From NCBI GenBank assembly GCA_015060925.1, contig SUXM01000003.1, positions 62,001-126,000 on the forward strand: a stretch of 64,000 bases of DNA, read 5' to 3'. This document shows, piece after piece, positions 1-9,838 of this stretch (position 1 is the first letter of the stretch; each line of letters starts with the position of its first letter). This DNA is from Parabacteroides distasonis (lineage in GTDB: Bacteria; Bacteroidota; Bacteroidia; Bacteroidales; Tannerellaceae). The notes beneath the pieces were generated by a model. The model made no database searches, was not told where the DNA came from, and worked only from the letters and a program-made list of their open reading frames with translations. A program made the translations under genes and the position numbers.

Positions 1-2
1 AA

Positions 3-1211
3 CGGGTGGATAGCGAGTCCAATTATAGTTTTGGGGAAGGTGGAGCCGGTGCCTATTCAGATGGGAAATTATATACGCGTAGCAAGAAGCGGGGGTCTGT
101 TGAAAAGATTTTGAATGTGTTCTGCCAGTTTGGAGCCAGTACTTCTATTTTGGCAGATGCTCATCCGCATATCGGAACGGATAAGCTGCCACGTGTGATT
201 GAGAATATGCGTAACCAAATCATCCATAGCGGAGGAGAGGTGCATTTTGAAACACGTATGGATGCTTTGATTATTCGTAATGAGGAGGTTATCGGTGTTG
301 AAACGAGTACCGGGAAATCTTTTTATGGTCCTGTAGTTTTGGCTACAGGTCATTCTGCCCGTGATGTCTATCGTTACCTTTATCACCAATCAATTCCCAT
401 TGAAGCCAAAGGAATTGCTGTTGGTGTACGTTTGGAGCATCCACAGAAACTGATTGACCAAATCCAGTATCATAGTCGTGATGGTCGAGGAAAGTTTTTG
501 CCGGCAGCAGAGTATAGCTTTGTTACACAAGTAAGAGGGCGTGGGGTCTATTCTTTCTGTATGTGTCCCGGTGGTTTTGTTGTCCCGGCAGCCAGTGGCC
601 CTCGACAGTTGGTTGTGAATGGAATGTCTCCTTCAACCCGAGGATCCCGTTGGGCTAACTCTGGGATGGTGGTAGAAATCCGTCCGGAAGATTATTCGGA
701 GATACTGAAGTCTGTACAGGATAGGGAATCCTTCGATCCGAATTCACCTTTGGCGTTGATGTATCTTCAAGAACGATTAGAAGAAGATTGCTGGATTAAC
801 GGGGCGATGAAACAGACAGCGCCTGCACAACGTATGTGCGATTTCATCCATGATAAATTATCATCTAATTTGCCAGAATCTTCTTATACACCGGGTTTGA
901 CATCTTCTTTGTTGGGAGCTTGGATGCCTGAGTTTATCGCTTCTCGTTTAAGGGATGGTTTCATCCATTTTGGTAAAGTCTCTAAAGGTTTCATGACGAA
1001 TGAAGCATTGATGATTGCTATGGAGACGCGTACCTCTTCGCCTGTCCGTATTTTACGGGATAAGGAGAGCCTTCAACATATTACCATAAAAGGACTTTTC
1101 CCTTGTGGTGAAGGAGCTGGTTATGCGGGAGGTATTGTTTCAGCGGCAATAGATGGTGAACGATGCGCAGAGGGTGTCGCTTGTCATTTATTTGGTTCAT
1201 TGCCTGTTTAA
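3..1211 (+). CDS. FAD-dependent dehydrogenase (COG2509-like), 5' partial
   Basis: This is the C-terminal 402 residues of a flavoprotein; the reading frame is open to the left edge, so the real start lies outside the window. The sequence shows a glycine-rich stretch (GEGGAGAYSDGK) near the visible start, an ATGHSARD segment that sits before the substrate domain in this family, and a C-terminal FAD-binding signature (GEGAGYAGGIVSAAIDG). Family members are large FAD/NAD(P) oxidoreductases of unknown physiological substrate. The gene runs tail-to-tail into recQ: the two stop codons share the palindrome TTAA at 1208-1211, so no spacer or terminator separates them. Family assignment is fairly sure; the biochemical role is not known. 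Confidence 0.8.
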   Translation, partial: RVDSESNYSFGEGGAGAYSDGKLYTRSKKRGSVEKILNVFCQFGASTSILADAHPHIGTDKLPRVIENMRNQIIHSGGEVHFETRMDALIIRNEEVIGVETSTGKSFYGPVVLATGHSARDVYRYLYHQSIPIEAKGIAVGVRLEHPQKLIDQIQYHSRDGRGKFLPAAEYSFVTQVRGRGVYSFCMCPGGFVVPAASGPRQLVVNGMSPSTRGSRWANSGMVVEIRPEDYSEILKSVQDRESFDPNSPLALMYLQERLEEDCWINGAMKQTAPAQRMCDFIHDKLSSNLPESSYTPGLTSSLLGAWMPEFIASRLRDGFIHFGKVSKGFMTNEALMIAMETRTSSPVRILRDKESLQHITIKGLFPCGEGAGYAGGIVSAAIDGERCAEGVACHLFGSLPV

Positions 1212-2896
1212 GTTGCTCTTAGGCTTAACTGATTACCTTCCATTTGGAAACGATGACTTTCATGTTCTGAAAGGAAACGGATTACTTGGATAACCTTTTC
1301 TTGAGGGAAAGGAATATCCTTTATGAGCTCTTGGACAGGAATAGCGGTCTGTGTGGATAGACGCTCTATAAGCTGTAAACGGATATTGTTAAAATCTCGG
1401 TTGGTTAAGCCTGAATCATTTTTGGATAGGCATACGTCGCAGTTGCCACAATCTTCTCCATAACTTTCTCCAAAATAGGAAAGTAGGAGATGATTTCGGC
1501 AGATACGTTTGCTATCGATGTATGCCCCTACCTTTTCTATTCGTTCTTTAGCTTTGATTTGCCGCTCTTCGTAGATAGAGTAGGGAATGGTTACCTCTTT
1601 GGGGGATACTATCGGATGGGTAAATATGATTTGGGGAATAGCTGGTCGTTCGGTCTCATATTGTTCCTCTATATAGGTAAGATAACCGGACAAATCCAAT
1701 AGTTTCAGTGTATGATGGACTTGTAAAGGGGTAAACGGACTGGATGTGCAAAACTCTGTCAGTGAAAAATGAGGTATGCTGTAATCTCTTACTTCTTCTT
1801 TAAAAGCATACGGTTGTGTCAATGTTTCGTAGATTTGCTGAATCAACCCTTTATCCGGATATTCGTCTTCTAATTGTTTTTGTAGTTTGGAGCTGTCAGA
1901 GTGGGAACAAAGTACAATCGCATACGCTTTTTGTTCATCACGTCCGGCACGTCCGGCTTCTTGAAAGTACTCTTCCAGACTACTTGGCATATGGTAGTGG
2001 ATAACTAAGCGGACATCAGCTTTATCGATTCCCATACCGAATGCGTTGGTAGCAACCATGACACGACATCGGTTCTCTTTCCATTCTGATTGACGGATTG
2101 TTTTCTCTTTCCTGCTTAACCCTGCATGGAAATAGTGGGAGGAGATACCGGCTTGTTGCAGTAGGGTGGCAATTTCTTTGGTTTGTCTTCGGTTACGGAC
2201 ATAGATGATTGCTGAACCTTGAACCTTTTGCAATATATATATTAATGTATAAGGCTTGTTCTCTGTTTGACGGACGATATAAGAGAGATTGGGACGTATG
2301 AAACTTTTCTTTAAGACATTCTTTTCTCTGAAAAGCAGTTTGTTTTGTATATCTTCGACTACATCCGGTGTGGCTGTTGCGGTTAGTGCCAAAACCGGGA
2401 CATGTGGGATTTGTTGGCGGATCTCTGCTATTTGCAGATAAGCCGGACGAAAATCATATCCCCACTGGGAGATACAATGGGCTTCATCCACAACTAATAG
2501 GCAGAGGGACATTGATTGTATCTTTTCTCTGAAGAAAGGGGAAGTTAGTCTTTCTGGGGAAACATATAGAAACTTACAGTTTCCAGAAATGCAACTACTT
2601 AGTTTTTGTTGGATTTCATGGTGGCTCATCCCGGCATGTACAGTGGTAGCACTGATTCCTACCTTCCGTAGGTTTTCTACTTGATCCTGCATCAAAGCGA
2701 TAAGGGGAGTAACAACAAGGCAAACCCCTTCCATGGTTAATGCCGATACTTGGAAGGTGATTGATTTACCACCTCCCGTCGGCATTAGTCCTAATGTATC
2801 TTTTCCTCTGCAAATAGAGCGAATAATCTCCTCTTGTAAAGGACGGAAACTTGAGTAACCCCAATATCTCCTCAGTATGTTGTGGAAGTTATCCAC
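1208..2896 (-). CDS. recQ: ATP-dependent DNA helicase RecQ family
   Basis: A 562-residue superfamily 2 helicase that unwinds DNA 3' to 5' in recombination repair. Visible motifs are the Walker A PTGGGKS at residues 39-45, DEAH at 137-140 followed by CISQWG, the TATAT motif III, and motif VI QEAGRAGRD. A cysteine set near residues 475-500 (RICRNHLL ... CGNCDVC) is the zinc-binding part of the RQC region. No HRDC domain is visible at the C terminus, and the protein is shorter than E. coli RecQ (about 610 residues), as in the short RecQ form common in Bacteroidetes. It starts 9 bases after recJ on the same strand, so the two repair genes are probably co-transcribed. Confidence 0.93.
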   Translation of the reverse strand: MDNFHNILRRYWGYSSFRPLQEEIIRSICRGKDTLGLMPTGGGKSITFQVSALTMEGVCLVVTPLIALMQDQVENLRKVGISATTVHAGMSHHEIQQKLSSCISGNCKFLYVSPERLTSPFFREKIQSMSLCLLVVDEAHCISQWGYDFRPAYLQIAEIRQQIPHVPVLALTATATPDVVEDIQNKLLFREKNVLKKSFIRPNLSYIVRQTENKPYTLIYILQKVQGSAIIYVRNRRQTKEIATLLQQAGISSHYFHAGLSRKEKTIRQSEWKENRCRVMVATNAFGMGIDKADVRLVIHYHMPSSLEEYFQEAGRAGRDEQKAYAIVLCSHSDSSKLQKQLEDEYPDKGLIQQIYETLTQPYAFKEEVRDYSIPHFSLTEFCTSSPFTPLQVHHTLKLLDLSGYLTYIEEQYETERPAIPQIIFTHPIVSPKEVTIPYSIYEERQIKAKERIEKVGAYIDSKRICRNHLLLSYFGESYGEDCGNCDVCLSKNDSGLTNRDFNNIRLQLIERLSTQTAIPVQELIKDIPFPQEKVIQVIRFLSEHESHRFQMEGNQLSLRAT

Positions 2897-2905
2897 ATCA
2901 TCTCT

Positions 2906-4630
2906 TCATATATCATTCTCCTTGATGTCTTTCACCATCAATTGCAATGTCGTGTTTCCGTTATACGTATTCTCTTCAATGGTGTAACATACATTGAAAG
3001 GCAACATACTTTTTATATGCGGGTTATGTTGCTTCATGCCGAAAGCGATACCATGAATAGGGGTACTGGATTTGTCGTCAATGATTTCCAACTTGATGTG
3101 CTCTAAATCCTTTCCTACCAATTTGCTGGTACCGTAGTCTTTTACGCCGAATGAACAAAATACCGGTTTTTGGTTGTCCGGTCCAAATGGGTTCATTTTC
3201 TTTAGTTCATTCATGAACTGTTGGTTGATATCCTGTAGGTTCAGTACTGCGTCGATGTCAATCTGAGGAGTCATCTGTTCCGGGATGATGTCTTCAGCCG
3301 CCAATTGTAAGAAACGTTCGGTGAATGCTTTTAAATTCTCCTCTTTGAGTGAAAGGCCGGCAGCGTATGTGTGTCCGCCGAAATTCTCTAATAAATCCCG
3401 GCAGTTCTCAATGGCTTTATAAATGTCAAAGCCTGTAACGGAACGAGCCGATCCTGTAATCAGTTCTGATGATTTGGTTAGAACCACTGCAGGACGGTAA
3501 TATTTTTCCGTGAGGCGGGAAGCCACAATTCCGATAACCCCTTTGTGCCATCCGGGGTTATAGATGATAATGGCTTTTTTTTCCTCTATGTTTGGGATCG
3601 CTTCGATGATCGCATTGGCTTCATCTGTGATTTTCTTGTCTAACTCACGTCGTTCTTCGTTGTATTGGTTGATACTTTCACTCTTTTCACGAGCAACATC
3701 TATGTCTTTCGCTAAGAGTAGTTCTACAGCCTCTTTTCCATTCATCATTCTTCCTGACGCATTGATGCGGGGACCAATCTTAAAAACGATGTCACTGATC
3801 GTAATCTCTTTTCCTGATAAACCACAGATGTCTATAATCCCTTTTAAACCTAAACTGGGATTGCTGTTCAACTGCTTTAACCCATAGTAAGCCAAAATTC
3901 GGTTTTCCCCTGTAATGGGTACGATGTCGGAAGCAATACTGACAGCCGTTAACTCCAATAACTTCTCTAAATCAGAAAAGGGAAAGTTGTTACTTTTGGC
4001 AAAGGCTTGCATGAATTTAAAGCCTACTCCACATCCGGATAAATGTTCGTATGGATACTGGGAATCTGTCCGTTTGGCATCTAATACGGCAACAGCATCC
4101 GGCAGGATGTCGTCCGGCATGTGATGGTCACAGATGATAAAGTCAATACCTAACTGTTTGGCATATTCAATCTTCTCAATGGCTTTAATCCCACAATCTA
4201 AAGATATGACAAGGGTAATACCATTTTCCTTTGCATAGTTAATTCCCTTGAATGAGATGCCATATCCTTCATCATATCGGTCAGGAATGTAATAATCCAA
4301 AGATGAAGAATAGGGACGCAAATACTTGTATACCAACGATACTGCTGTAGTTCCGTCTACATCATAGTCTCCATAAATTAAAATCTTTTCTTTATTCCCC
4401 AGTGCTTGGTTTAAACGTTTAACGGCCTTATCCATGTCCGGCATAAGGAATGGATCATGCAAGTCGTTCAAGCTGGGTTTAAAGAATTTCTTTACCTCTT
4501 CAACAGTCGTGAGTCCTCGCTGTACAAGTAGGAGACAGGCGATAGGACTGAGTCCTAACTCTGAAACTAACTTGTCCCTTTTATGTAACTCCTCTTCTGT
4601 TGGGGTTCGAAAGTTCCATTTTGTAATCAT
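2906..4630 (-). CDS. recJ: Single-stranded-DNA-specific exonuclease RecJ
   Basis: A DHH-family 5'-3' single-strand DNA exonuclease acting in recombination and mismatch repair. The DHH domain carries GDYDVDG near residues 87-93 and the metal-binding CDHH near 167-170; the C-terminal DHHA1 domain has GGHTYAAGL. The frame is open nine codons further upstream (4657), but that extension is a lysine/isoleucine run, so the ATG at 4630 leading into ITKWNF is preferred, matching the usual RecJ N terminus. The length of 574 residues is normal. It is the first gene of a recJ-recQ pair. The roughly 235-base spacer up to the divergent yrdC gene should hold its promoter, but I could not assign one clearly. 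Confidence 0.93.
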   Translation of the reverse strand: MITKWNFRTPTEEELHKRDKLVSELGLSPIACLLLVQRGLTTVEEVKKFFKPSLNDLHDPFLMPDMDKAVKRLNQALGNKEKILIYGDYDVDGTTAVSLVYKYLRPYSSSLDYYIPDRYDEGYGISFKGINYAKENGITLVISLDCGIKAIEKIEYAKQLGIDFIICDHHMPDDILPDAVAVLDAKRTDSQYPYEHLSGCGVGFKFMQAFAKSNNFPFSDLEKLLELTAVSIASDIVPITGENRILAYYGLKQLNSNPSLGLKGIIDICGLSGKEITISDIVFKIGPRINASGRMMNGKEAVELLLAKDIDVAREKSESINQYNEERRELDKKITDEANAIIEAIPNIEEKKAIIIYNPGWHKGVIGIVASRLTEKYYRPAVVLTKSSELITGSARSVTGFDIYKAIENCRDLLENFGGHTYAAGLSLKEENLKAFTERFLQLAAEDIIPEQMTPQIDIDAVLNLQDINQQFMNELKKMNPFGPDNQKPVFCSFGVKDYGTSKLVGKDLEHIKLEIIDDKSSTPIHGIAFGMKQHNPHIKSMLPFNVCYTIEENTYNGNTTLQLMVKDIKENDI

Positions 4631-4901
4631 TATATATATTTTTTTCTTTTTTATCATCTCCGGTATATTGGGACGGTATTAAATCTGAGGCTACATCTTT
4701 GTTTGCCTTCATCAAGTGTTGTCATGTTATCAGAAATGTGATGGCAACAGAACTCCCAATATATTTCAATCTGTAAAGGTAGTTATTATAAATGGATATT
4801 CATGTTTAAGTACGTACATTTTTATTAAAATACATTTTTTCTTCATTTAGGATTAAAGTAAACGAATGATTTGTAAATTTGTGACATTATTCAGAGATAC
4901 T

Positions 4902-5462
4902 ATGGTAGAAGAGATACGAAAGGCTTGTGAGGTCTTGCAGGCAGGAGGTTTAATTCTTTATCCTACAGATACAATCTGGGGAATAGGTTGTGATGCCACC
5001 AATGAAGAGGCGGTACGTAAGGTGTATGAATTAAAAAAAAGAATGGATAATAAAGCGGTGTTGGTCTTGACGGATAGCACCGCAAAATTAAATATGTATG
5101 TTTCAGATATACCTGATATCGCATGGGACTTGATTGAGGTGGCTGATAAACCTCTTACGATAATATATGCGCATGCCAAGAATCTTGCCCCTAATTTATT
5201 GGGGGAAGATGGAAGTGTAGGAATACGCATTACTAAAGAGGAGTTCTCCCGCCGGTTGTGCGAACGTTTTCGGAAGCCATTAGTGTCTACATCCGCTAAT
5301 ATAAGTGGCGAAACGGCTCCGATGAATTTTCAAGATATATCGGAGGAAATTAAGAATGGAGTCGATTATGTAGTGAAATACCGCCAAGAGGATAGAAGCC
5401 AAGCTAAACCTTCTAACATTATTAAATTAGGTGACGGTGGGGTCATCCAGATAATAAGATAG
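4902..5462 (+). CDS. L-threonylcarbamoyladenylate synthase (YrdC/Sua5 family)
   Basis: This enzyme makes threonylcarbamoyl-AMP from threonine, bicarbonate and ATP, the first step of the universal t6A37 tRNA modification. The YrdC fold is recognisable by the N-terminal GGLILYPTDTIWGIGCDA, the KKRMDNKAVLVL substrate segment and the STSANISGE motif near residues 138-146. The protein is the short YrdC-only form (186 residues from this start) without a Sua5 C-terminal domain. The ATG at 4902 gives the typical N terminus; an upstream in-frame ATG at 4866 would add 12 residues. It heads a tight plus-strand operon, with the sugar transferase two bases downstream. Confidence 0.88.
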   Translation: MVEEIRKACEVLQAGGLILYPTDTIWGIGCDATNEEAVRKVYELKKRMDNKAVLVLTDSTAKLNMYVSDIPDIAWDLIEVADKPLTIIYAHAKNLAPNLLGEDGSVGIRITKEEFSRRLCERFRKPLVSTSANISGETAPMNFQDISEEIKNGVDYVVKYRQEDRSQAKPSNIIKLGDGGVIQIIR

Positions 5463-5464
5463 GA

Positions 5465-6865
5465 ATGAAGAAAAGCAAACAAGCTAAGAAATACATATTA
5501 TCTGATTTTATATCTGCATCGATAGCATGGTTACTGTTCAATGTCCTACGTTATGATGTCTTTGCCATCAACGAAGGGGCTAGTAGCCTGTTATCCTATC
5601 TACAGTACCCGATGGTTTGTGTGGGGCAGTTGTTGATACCTCTGTTTTGGATGATATTATATTATTTCTCCGGCTATTATAACAAGCCATTGGAGAAATC
5701 TCGTTTGACGGAATTTTTCTCTACATTTATAACGGTCTTGATTGGAACGTTAGTTGTTTTCTTTACGTTGGTATTGAATGATATACCTCGCTCTTTCCGG
5801 GTTTATTATGAATTGTTCTTCGGTTTGTTTGGATTGCAATTCTTATTCACTTATATTCCTCGTTTGATCTTGACACAGCAGAATATTCTCCGGAGAGAAA
5901 GGAGGGAGTTTGCCATGAATGTCTTGGTAATTGGAGCAGGGGAAAAGGCGGTGGCTATTGCTAAAGACCTGTACCGGATGGGATATGATATTTATGGCTT
6001 TATTCAAGAAAAAAAGGGTTCAGAGGTAAAGGTTGATCCGGAACGGATTTTAGGAACGATAGAGCATATCCCGTCATGTATGGATTCCGCACAGATTGAT
6101 GAGATAGTCTTAGCTATCGAATCAAAAGAGGATAGAGATTTATTGAGTATTTTGTATTCCCTTTATTGTTACAAATGCCCGATCAAAGTTTTGGCTGATC
6201 GGATGAATATGTTGTCTAAAGTGAAGATTCGAACCATACGGGGAATCCCGTTAGTCGATGTGACAGACAATAATTTTTCATCAGCTGAGCAAAATATCAA
6301 ATATTTTTTGGATAAGGTCAGTTCCTTGTTGGCTTTGATTATCCTTTCTCCTTTGTTGGGGTATATTGCTTGGCGGGTAAAAAAGGATTCCGAAGGACCG
6401 ATCTTTTTCAAACAAGAACGGATAGGGTATTTAGGTCGGCCTTTTATTATTTATAAGTTTCGGACCATGTACATGGATGCAGAACAAAACGGCCCTCTTT
6501 TAGCCTCTGATGAGGATAGCCGTATTACTCCATTCGGACGTATTATGCGGAAGTACCGGTTGGATGAGTTACCTCAGTTTTGGAACGTATTGAAGGGGGA
6601 CATGTCATTGGTAGGACCTCGACCGGAACGGAAATACTTTATCAATGAGATTGTAAAAACCGCACCCTATTATTATCTGTTGCACAATGTACGTCCGGGT
6701 ATTACCTCTTTGGGTATGGTCAAATATGGTTATGCGGGGAGTGTTGAACAGATGATAGAGCGATTGGAGTATGACATGCTGTATTATGAAAATATGTCAT
6801 TGACATTGGATTTAACAATATTAATTTATACAATAAAGACTGTAATTACTGGAAAAGGAGTTTGA
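5465..6865 (+). CDS. Undecaprenyl-phosphate sugar phosphotransferase (exopolysaccharide initiating enzyme, WcaJ/PglC superfamily)
   Basis: A membrane phosphoglycosyltransferase that transfers a sugar-1-phosphate to undecaprenyl phosphate and so starts a polysaccharide repeat unit. The 466-residue protein has about four N-terminal membrane helices (residues 12-140), a Rossmann-like central domain (NVLVIGAGEKAVAIAKDL near 155), one more membrane segment, and the C-terminal catalytic domain with KFRTM, LDELPQFWNVLKGDMSLVGPRP and RPGITSLG. This order is the WcaJ/CpsE type, usually specific for glucose or galactose; specificity cannot be read here. It lies between yrdC and a chloride channel gene, with gaps of 2 and 1 bases, so it is far from the capsule locus at 51-64 kb that it could serve. 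Confidence 0.9.
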   Translation: MKKSKQAKKYILSDFISASIAWLLFNVLRYDVFAINEGASSLLSYLQYPMVCVGQLLIPLFWMILYYFSGYYNKPLEKSRLTEFFSTFITVLIGTLVVFFTLVLNDIPRSFRVYYELFFGLFGLQFLFTYIPRLILTQQNILRRERREFAMNVLVIGAGEKAVAIAKDLYRMGYDIYGFIQEKKGSEVKVDPERILGTIEHIPSCMDSAQIDEIVLAIESKEDRDLLSILYSLYCYKCPIKVLADRMNMLSKVKIRTIRGIPLVDVTDNNFSSAEQNIKYFLDKVSSLLALIILSPLLGYIAWRVKKDSEGPIFFKQERIGYLGRPFIIYKFRTMYMDAEQNGPLLASDEDSRITPFGRIMRKYRLDELPQFWNVLKGDMSLVGPRPERKYFINEIVKTAPYYYLLHNVRPGITSLGMVKYGYAGSVEQMIERLEYDMLYYENMSLTLDLTILIYTIKTVITGKGV

Positions 6866-6866
6866 T

Positions 6867-8651
6867 ATGATAGGTAATGATTGGTTTTATAAGTTTCTAG
6901 TTTGGAGAGATAAGCATATACAGGAAAAACACTTTATCTTAATTGTTAGTTTCTTGGTTGGGCTTTGTACGGCGACTGCAGCCTTGATCTTAAAAGGTTT
7001 GATTCATTATATACAACATCTGTTGACAGGTAATTTCAGTCAAGATGGAGCGAATTATTTGTATCTGTTATATCCTGTTATCGGTATCTTATTGGCCGGA
7101 TTGTTTGTCAAATATTTGTTGCGGGACGATATCAGTCATGGGGTAACCAAGATTCTTTATGCGATTTCACAGCGTAAAAGTCGTATAAAACCTCATAATA
7201 TGTGGAGTTCGATCGTTGCCAGTTCGGTGACCATCGGTTTTGGGGGATCGGTAGGGGCAGAAGCACCAATCGTATTGACCGGAGCAGCTATTGGCTCCAA
7301 TTTAGGCCGATTGTTCCGGATGGAACAAAAAACATTAATGTTGTTGGTGGGATGTGGGGCAGCCGGTGCCATAGCAGGTATTTTCAAAGCTCCTATTGCC
7401 GGAATGGTCTTTGTCGTAGAGGTTTTGTTATTGGATTTGACCATGACTTCGGTGTTGCCGTTATTGATTACCTCTGTTACAGCGGCGACTGTTTCCTATA
7501 TATTCACAGGAACACAAGCCATGTTCCAGTTTTCACAGACGGAACCTTTTGTCATTGAACGTATCCCTTACGTATTGTTGTTGGGGGTTTTCTGTGGTTT
7601 GGTCTCTCTTTATTTCACCAAGGTGATGAATTGGGTGGAAGGTTCATACCGTAAGTTGAATAGTTATTGGAAGAAGTTTTTGGTAGGAGGAATTATGTTG
7701 AGTATTTTAATCTTTGTCTTTCCTCCTTTGTATGGGGAAGGGTATGATACGATTACGACCTTGTTGAATGGACATTCCGGTAATATTATGGATAAGAGTA
7801 TCTTTTATGGATTGAATGATTCCTATTGGGGGATACTCGTCTTTCTGTTTTTGATTTTGATGTTTAAAGTATATGCTTCCAGTGCAACAAACGCAGGTGG
7901 TGGTTGTGGGGGAATTTTTGCTCCAAGTCTGTTTTTAGGATGTATAGCGGGGTTCATTTTTGCCCATGCCTCCAACTATTTCCCCTTTACAATGTATCTA
8001 TCTGAGAAAAATTTCGCTTTGTTGGGGATGGCCGGTATCATGTCAGGAGTTATGCATGCCCCGTTGACCGGAGTCTTCTTGATTGCGGAACTGACGGGAG
8101 GATATGCACTTTTCTTACCATTGATGATCGTATCGATTAGTTCGTATATTACAATCAAGATGTTTCTTCCACATAGTATCTACTCTATGCGTCTGGCTCA
8201 GAAGGGGGAATTGTTGACGCACCATAAAGACCGTGCGGTGTTGACACTACTTAATACAGACCATATTCTTGAGCGAGATTTTATGACTGTTTCTCCGGAG
8301 ATGTCTTTGGGAGATATGGTTAAAGTGATTGCCAAAAGCGGACGAAACACTTTCCCGGTTATTGATGAGAAAGGGGTCTTGTTGGGACTTGTTTTGTTGG
8401 ATAACATCCGGAATATCATGTTCCGTCCCGAACTATATGAACGTTTTCATGTTTATAAATTCATGGTGACTGCTCCTGCTAAGATCCAGGAAGGGACATC
8501 CATGGAGCAAATCATGCGTATGTTTGATGATACGAAAGCATGGAATTTACCGGTTGTAGATTGTGATGGTCGTTATATAGGGTTTATGTCTAAATCGAAG
8601 ATATTTAATTCATATCGTGAAGTGTTAGTGGAAAACTATTCAGAAGATTAA
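6867..8651 (+). CDS. ClC-family chloride channel/antiporter with CBS pair
   Basis: A 594-residue ClC protein conducting chloride, or exchanging it for protons, across the inner membrane. The selectivity-filter motifs are present: GGSVGAEAPIV near residue 127 with the gating glutamate, GIFKAPIAG, and GGGCGGIFAPSLFLG near 345. About ten to twelve hydrophobic helices are followed by a C-terminal pair of CBS domains (about residues 465-590; 'DFMTVSPEMSLGDMVK' opens the first) that normally bind adenine nucleotides and tune transport. It starts one base after the sugar transferase stop and ends one base before fmt, so all are translated from one transcript. Channel versus exchanger mode is not decided by sequence alone. 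Confidence 0.93.
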   Translation: MIGNDWFYKFLVWRDKHIQEKHFILIVSFLVGLCTATAALILKGLIHYIQHLLTGNFSQDGANYLYLLYPVIGILLAGLFVKYLLRDDISHGVTKILYAISQRKSRIKPHNMWSSIVASSVTIGFGGSVGAEAPIVLTGAAIGSNLGRLFRMEQKTLMLLVGCGAAGAIAGIFKAPIAGMVFVVEVLLLDLTMTSVLPLLITSVTAATVSYIFTGTQAMFQFSQTEPFVIERIPYVLLLGVFCGLVSLYFTKVMNWVEGSYRKLNSYWKKFLVGGIMLSILIFVFPPLYGEGYDTITTLLNGHSGNIMDKSIFYGLNDSYWGILVFLFLILMFKVYASSATNAGGGCGGIFAPSLFLGCIAGFIFAHASNYFPFTMYLSEKNFALLGMAGIMSGVMHAPLTGVFLIAELTGGYALFLPLMIVSISSYITIKMFLPHSIYSMRLAQKGELLTHHKDRAVLTLLNTDHILERDFMTVSPEMSLGDMVKVIAKSGRNTFPVIDEKGVLLGLVLLDNIRNIMFRPELYERFHVYKFMVTAPAKIQEGTSMEQIMRMFDDTKAWNLPVVDCDGRYIGFMSKSKIFNSYREVLVENYSED

Positions 8652-8652
8652 A

Positions 8653-9627
8653 ATGAAAAAGGAAGATTTACGAATTGTATATATGGGAACACCGGACTTT
8701 GCTGTAGAAAGTTTGCGAGCATTGGTGGAAGGTGGATATAATATTGTGGGAGTGATAACCATGCCGGATAAGCCAATGGGTCGGCATGGAAGTGTGTTAC
8801 AAGCCAGTCCGGTGAAACAGTATGCAGTATCTCAAGGATTACCGGTATTGCAACCGGAAAAACTGAAAGATGAGGCTTTCTTGGCTGAACTACGTGCTTT
8901 GCAAGCAGATCTCCAAATCGTGGTGGCTTTCCGTATGTTGCCGGAGGTAGTGTGGAATATGCCACGTTTGGGTACGTTCAACTTACATGCCTCCTTATTA
9001 CCTCAATATCGTGGGGCTGCTCCTATAAATTGGTCTGTAATCAATGGAGATACAGAAACAGGAGTGACTACCTTCTTTTTGACGCATGAGATAGATACCG
9101 GTAAGATTATCCGTCAAAAACGGTTGCCAATAGCAGATACAGATGATGTAGGTACAGTACATGATGCTTTGATGACGATGGGTGCCGGTTTGGTTTTGGA
9201 GACAGTGGATTTGATTCTGGAAGGGGAAGTGGATGCTATTCCACAAGAAGCTTTTTATAAAGATATTTCTGAACTTCGTCCTGCTCCCAAGATTTTTAAA
9301 GACACTTGCCGTATCGATTGGCAACAACCTGTCAAGAAAATCTATGACTTTATTCGTGGTTTGTCTCCTTATCCTGCTGCTTGGACAGAGATAGTTTCTC
9401 CCGAAGGGGTACGGACGGCATTGAAGATCTATCAGACCGAAAAACGATTAGAGACTCATCAACTGCCTGTAGGAACGATCTGTACGGATAAGAAAAGCTA
9501 TATAGATATTGCTGTGGAAGATGGGTATTTGCGTTTGTTAGCTATCCAATTGGCAGGGAAGAAACGACTTCCTGTCTCTGATTTCTTGAATGGATTTAAG
9601 CAGATAGATACCTATAAGGTTGATTGA
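8653..9627 (+). CDS. fmt: Methionyl-tRNA formyltransferase
   Basis: Formylates initiator methionyl-tRNA using 10-formyl-tetrahydrofolate. The N-terminal domain begins with IVYMGTPDFAVESLRAL, and the catalytic region contains FNLHASLLPQYRGAAPINW, whose Asn-His belong to the active site, followed by the conserved GDTETGVTTF. The C-terminal OB-like tRNA-binding domain covers roughly residues 210-320. Its length of 324 residues is typical. It is the last gene of the yrdC-sugar transferase-clc-fmt operon and is followed by a strong intrinsic terminator at 9658-9692. Confidence 0.97.
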   Translation: MKKEDLRIVYMGTPDFAVESLRALVEGGYNIVGVITMPDKPMGRHGSVLQASPVKQYAVSQGLPVLQPEKLKDEAFLAELRALQADLQIVVAFRMLPEVVWNMPRLGTFNLHASLLPQYRGAAPINWSVINGDTETGVTTFFLTHEIDTGKIIRQKRLPIADTDDVGTVHDALMTMGAGLVLETVDLILEGEVDAIPQEAFYKDISELRPAPKIFKDTCRIDWQQPVKKIYDFIRGLSPYPAAWTEIVSPEGVRTALKIYQTEKRLETHQLPVGTICTDKKSYIDIAVEDGYLRLLAIQLAGKKRLPVSDFLNGFKQIDTYKVD

Positions 9628-9657
9628 AAGTAGCTATGTCTATAATTGAAATTAATT

Positions 9658-9692
9658 CGGCGTTCACTTGTTAAAGGTGAACGCCGTTTCTT
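9658..9692 (+). terminator. Intrinsic terminator after fmt
   Basis: A perfect 10-bp stem (CGGCGTTCAC at 9658-9667 with GTGAACGCCG at 9677-9686) and a 9-nt loop are followed by the T-rich TTTCTTTAT. It lies 30 bases behind the fmt stop and closes the four-gene operon. Confidence 0.9.
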
Positions 9693-9697
9693 TATCA

Positions 9698-9838
9698 GCT
9701 TATCGCATTCATACCATCTATCAAGTCTTGATAGGTAGCCACCTTGTGGTACTTAACAAACGTGGCATTAAATGCCTATCGCTGTTCTTCATTGACGAAG
9801 TGGCGAAATACAAGAGTTACGATAGCCGAATCCTTTAA
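9698..9838 (+). pseudogene. Remnant of type III restriction enzyme Res subunit
   Basis: A short plus-strand frame ending in TAA at 9836-9838 encodes GIKCLSLFFIDEVAKY, closely resembling the conserved GIKxLSLFFIDEVAKYxxYD segment of type III restriction endonuclease Res subunits. Only about 28 residues (9752-9835) look homologous; the frame upstream to 9698 does not resemble Res, and there is no room for the roughly 900-residue enzyme or its Mod partner. I read this as a leftover of a deleted restriction-modification locus. The match is from memory of the family and should be confirmed by a translated search. Confidence 0.6.
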
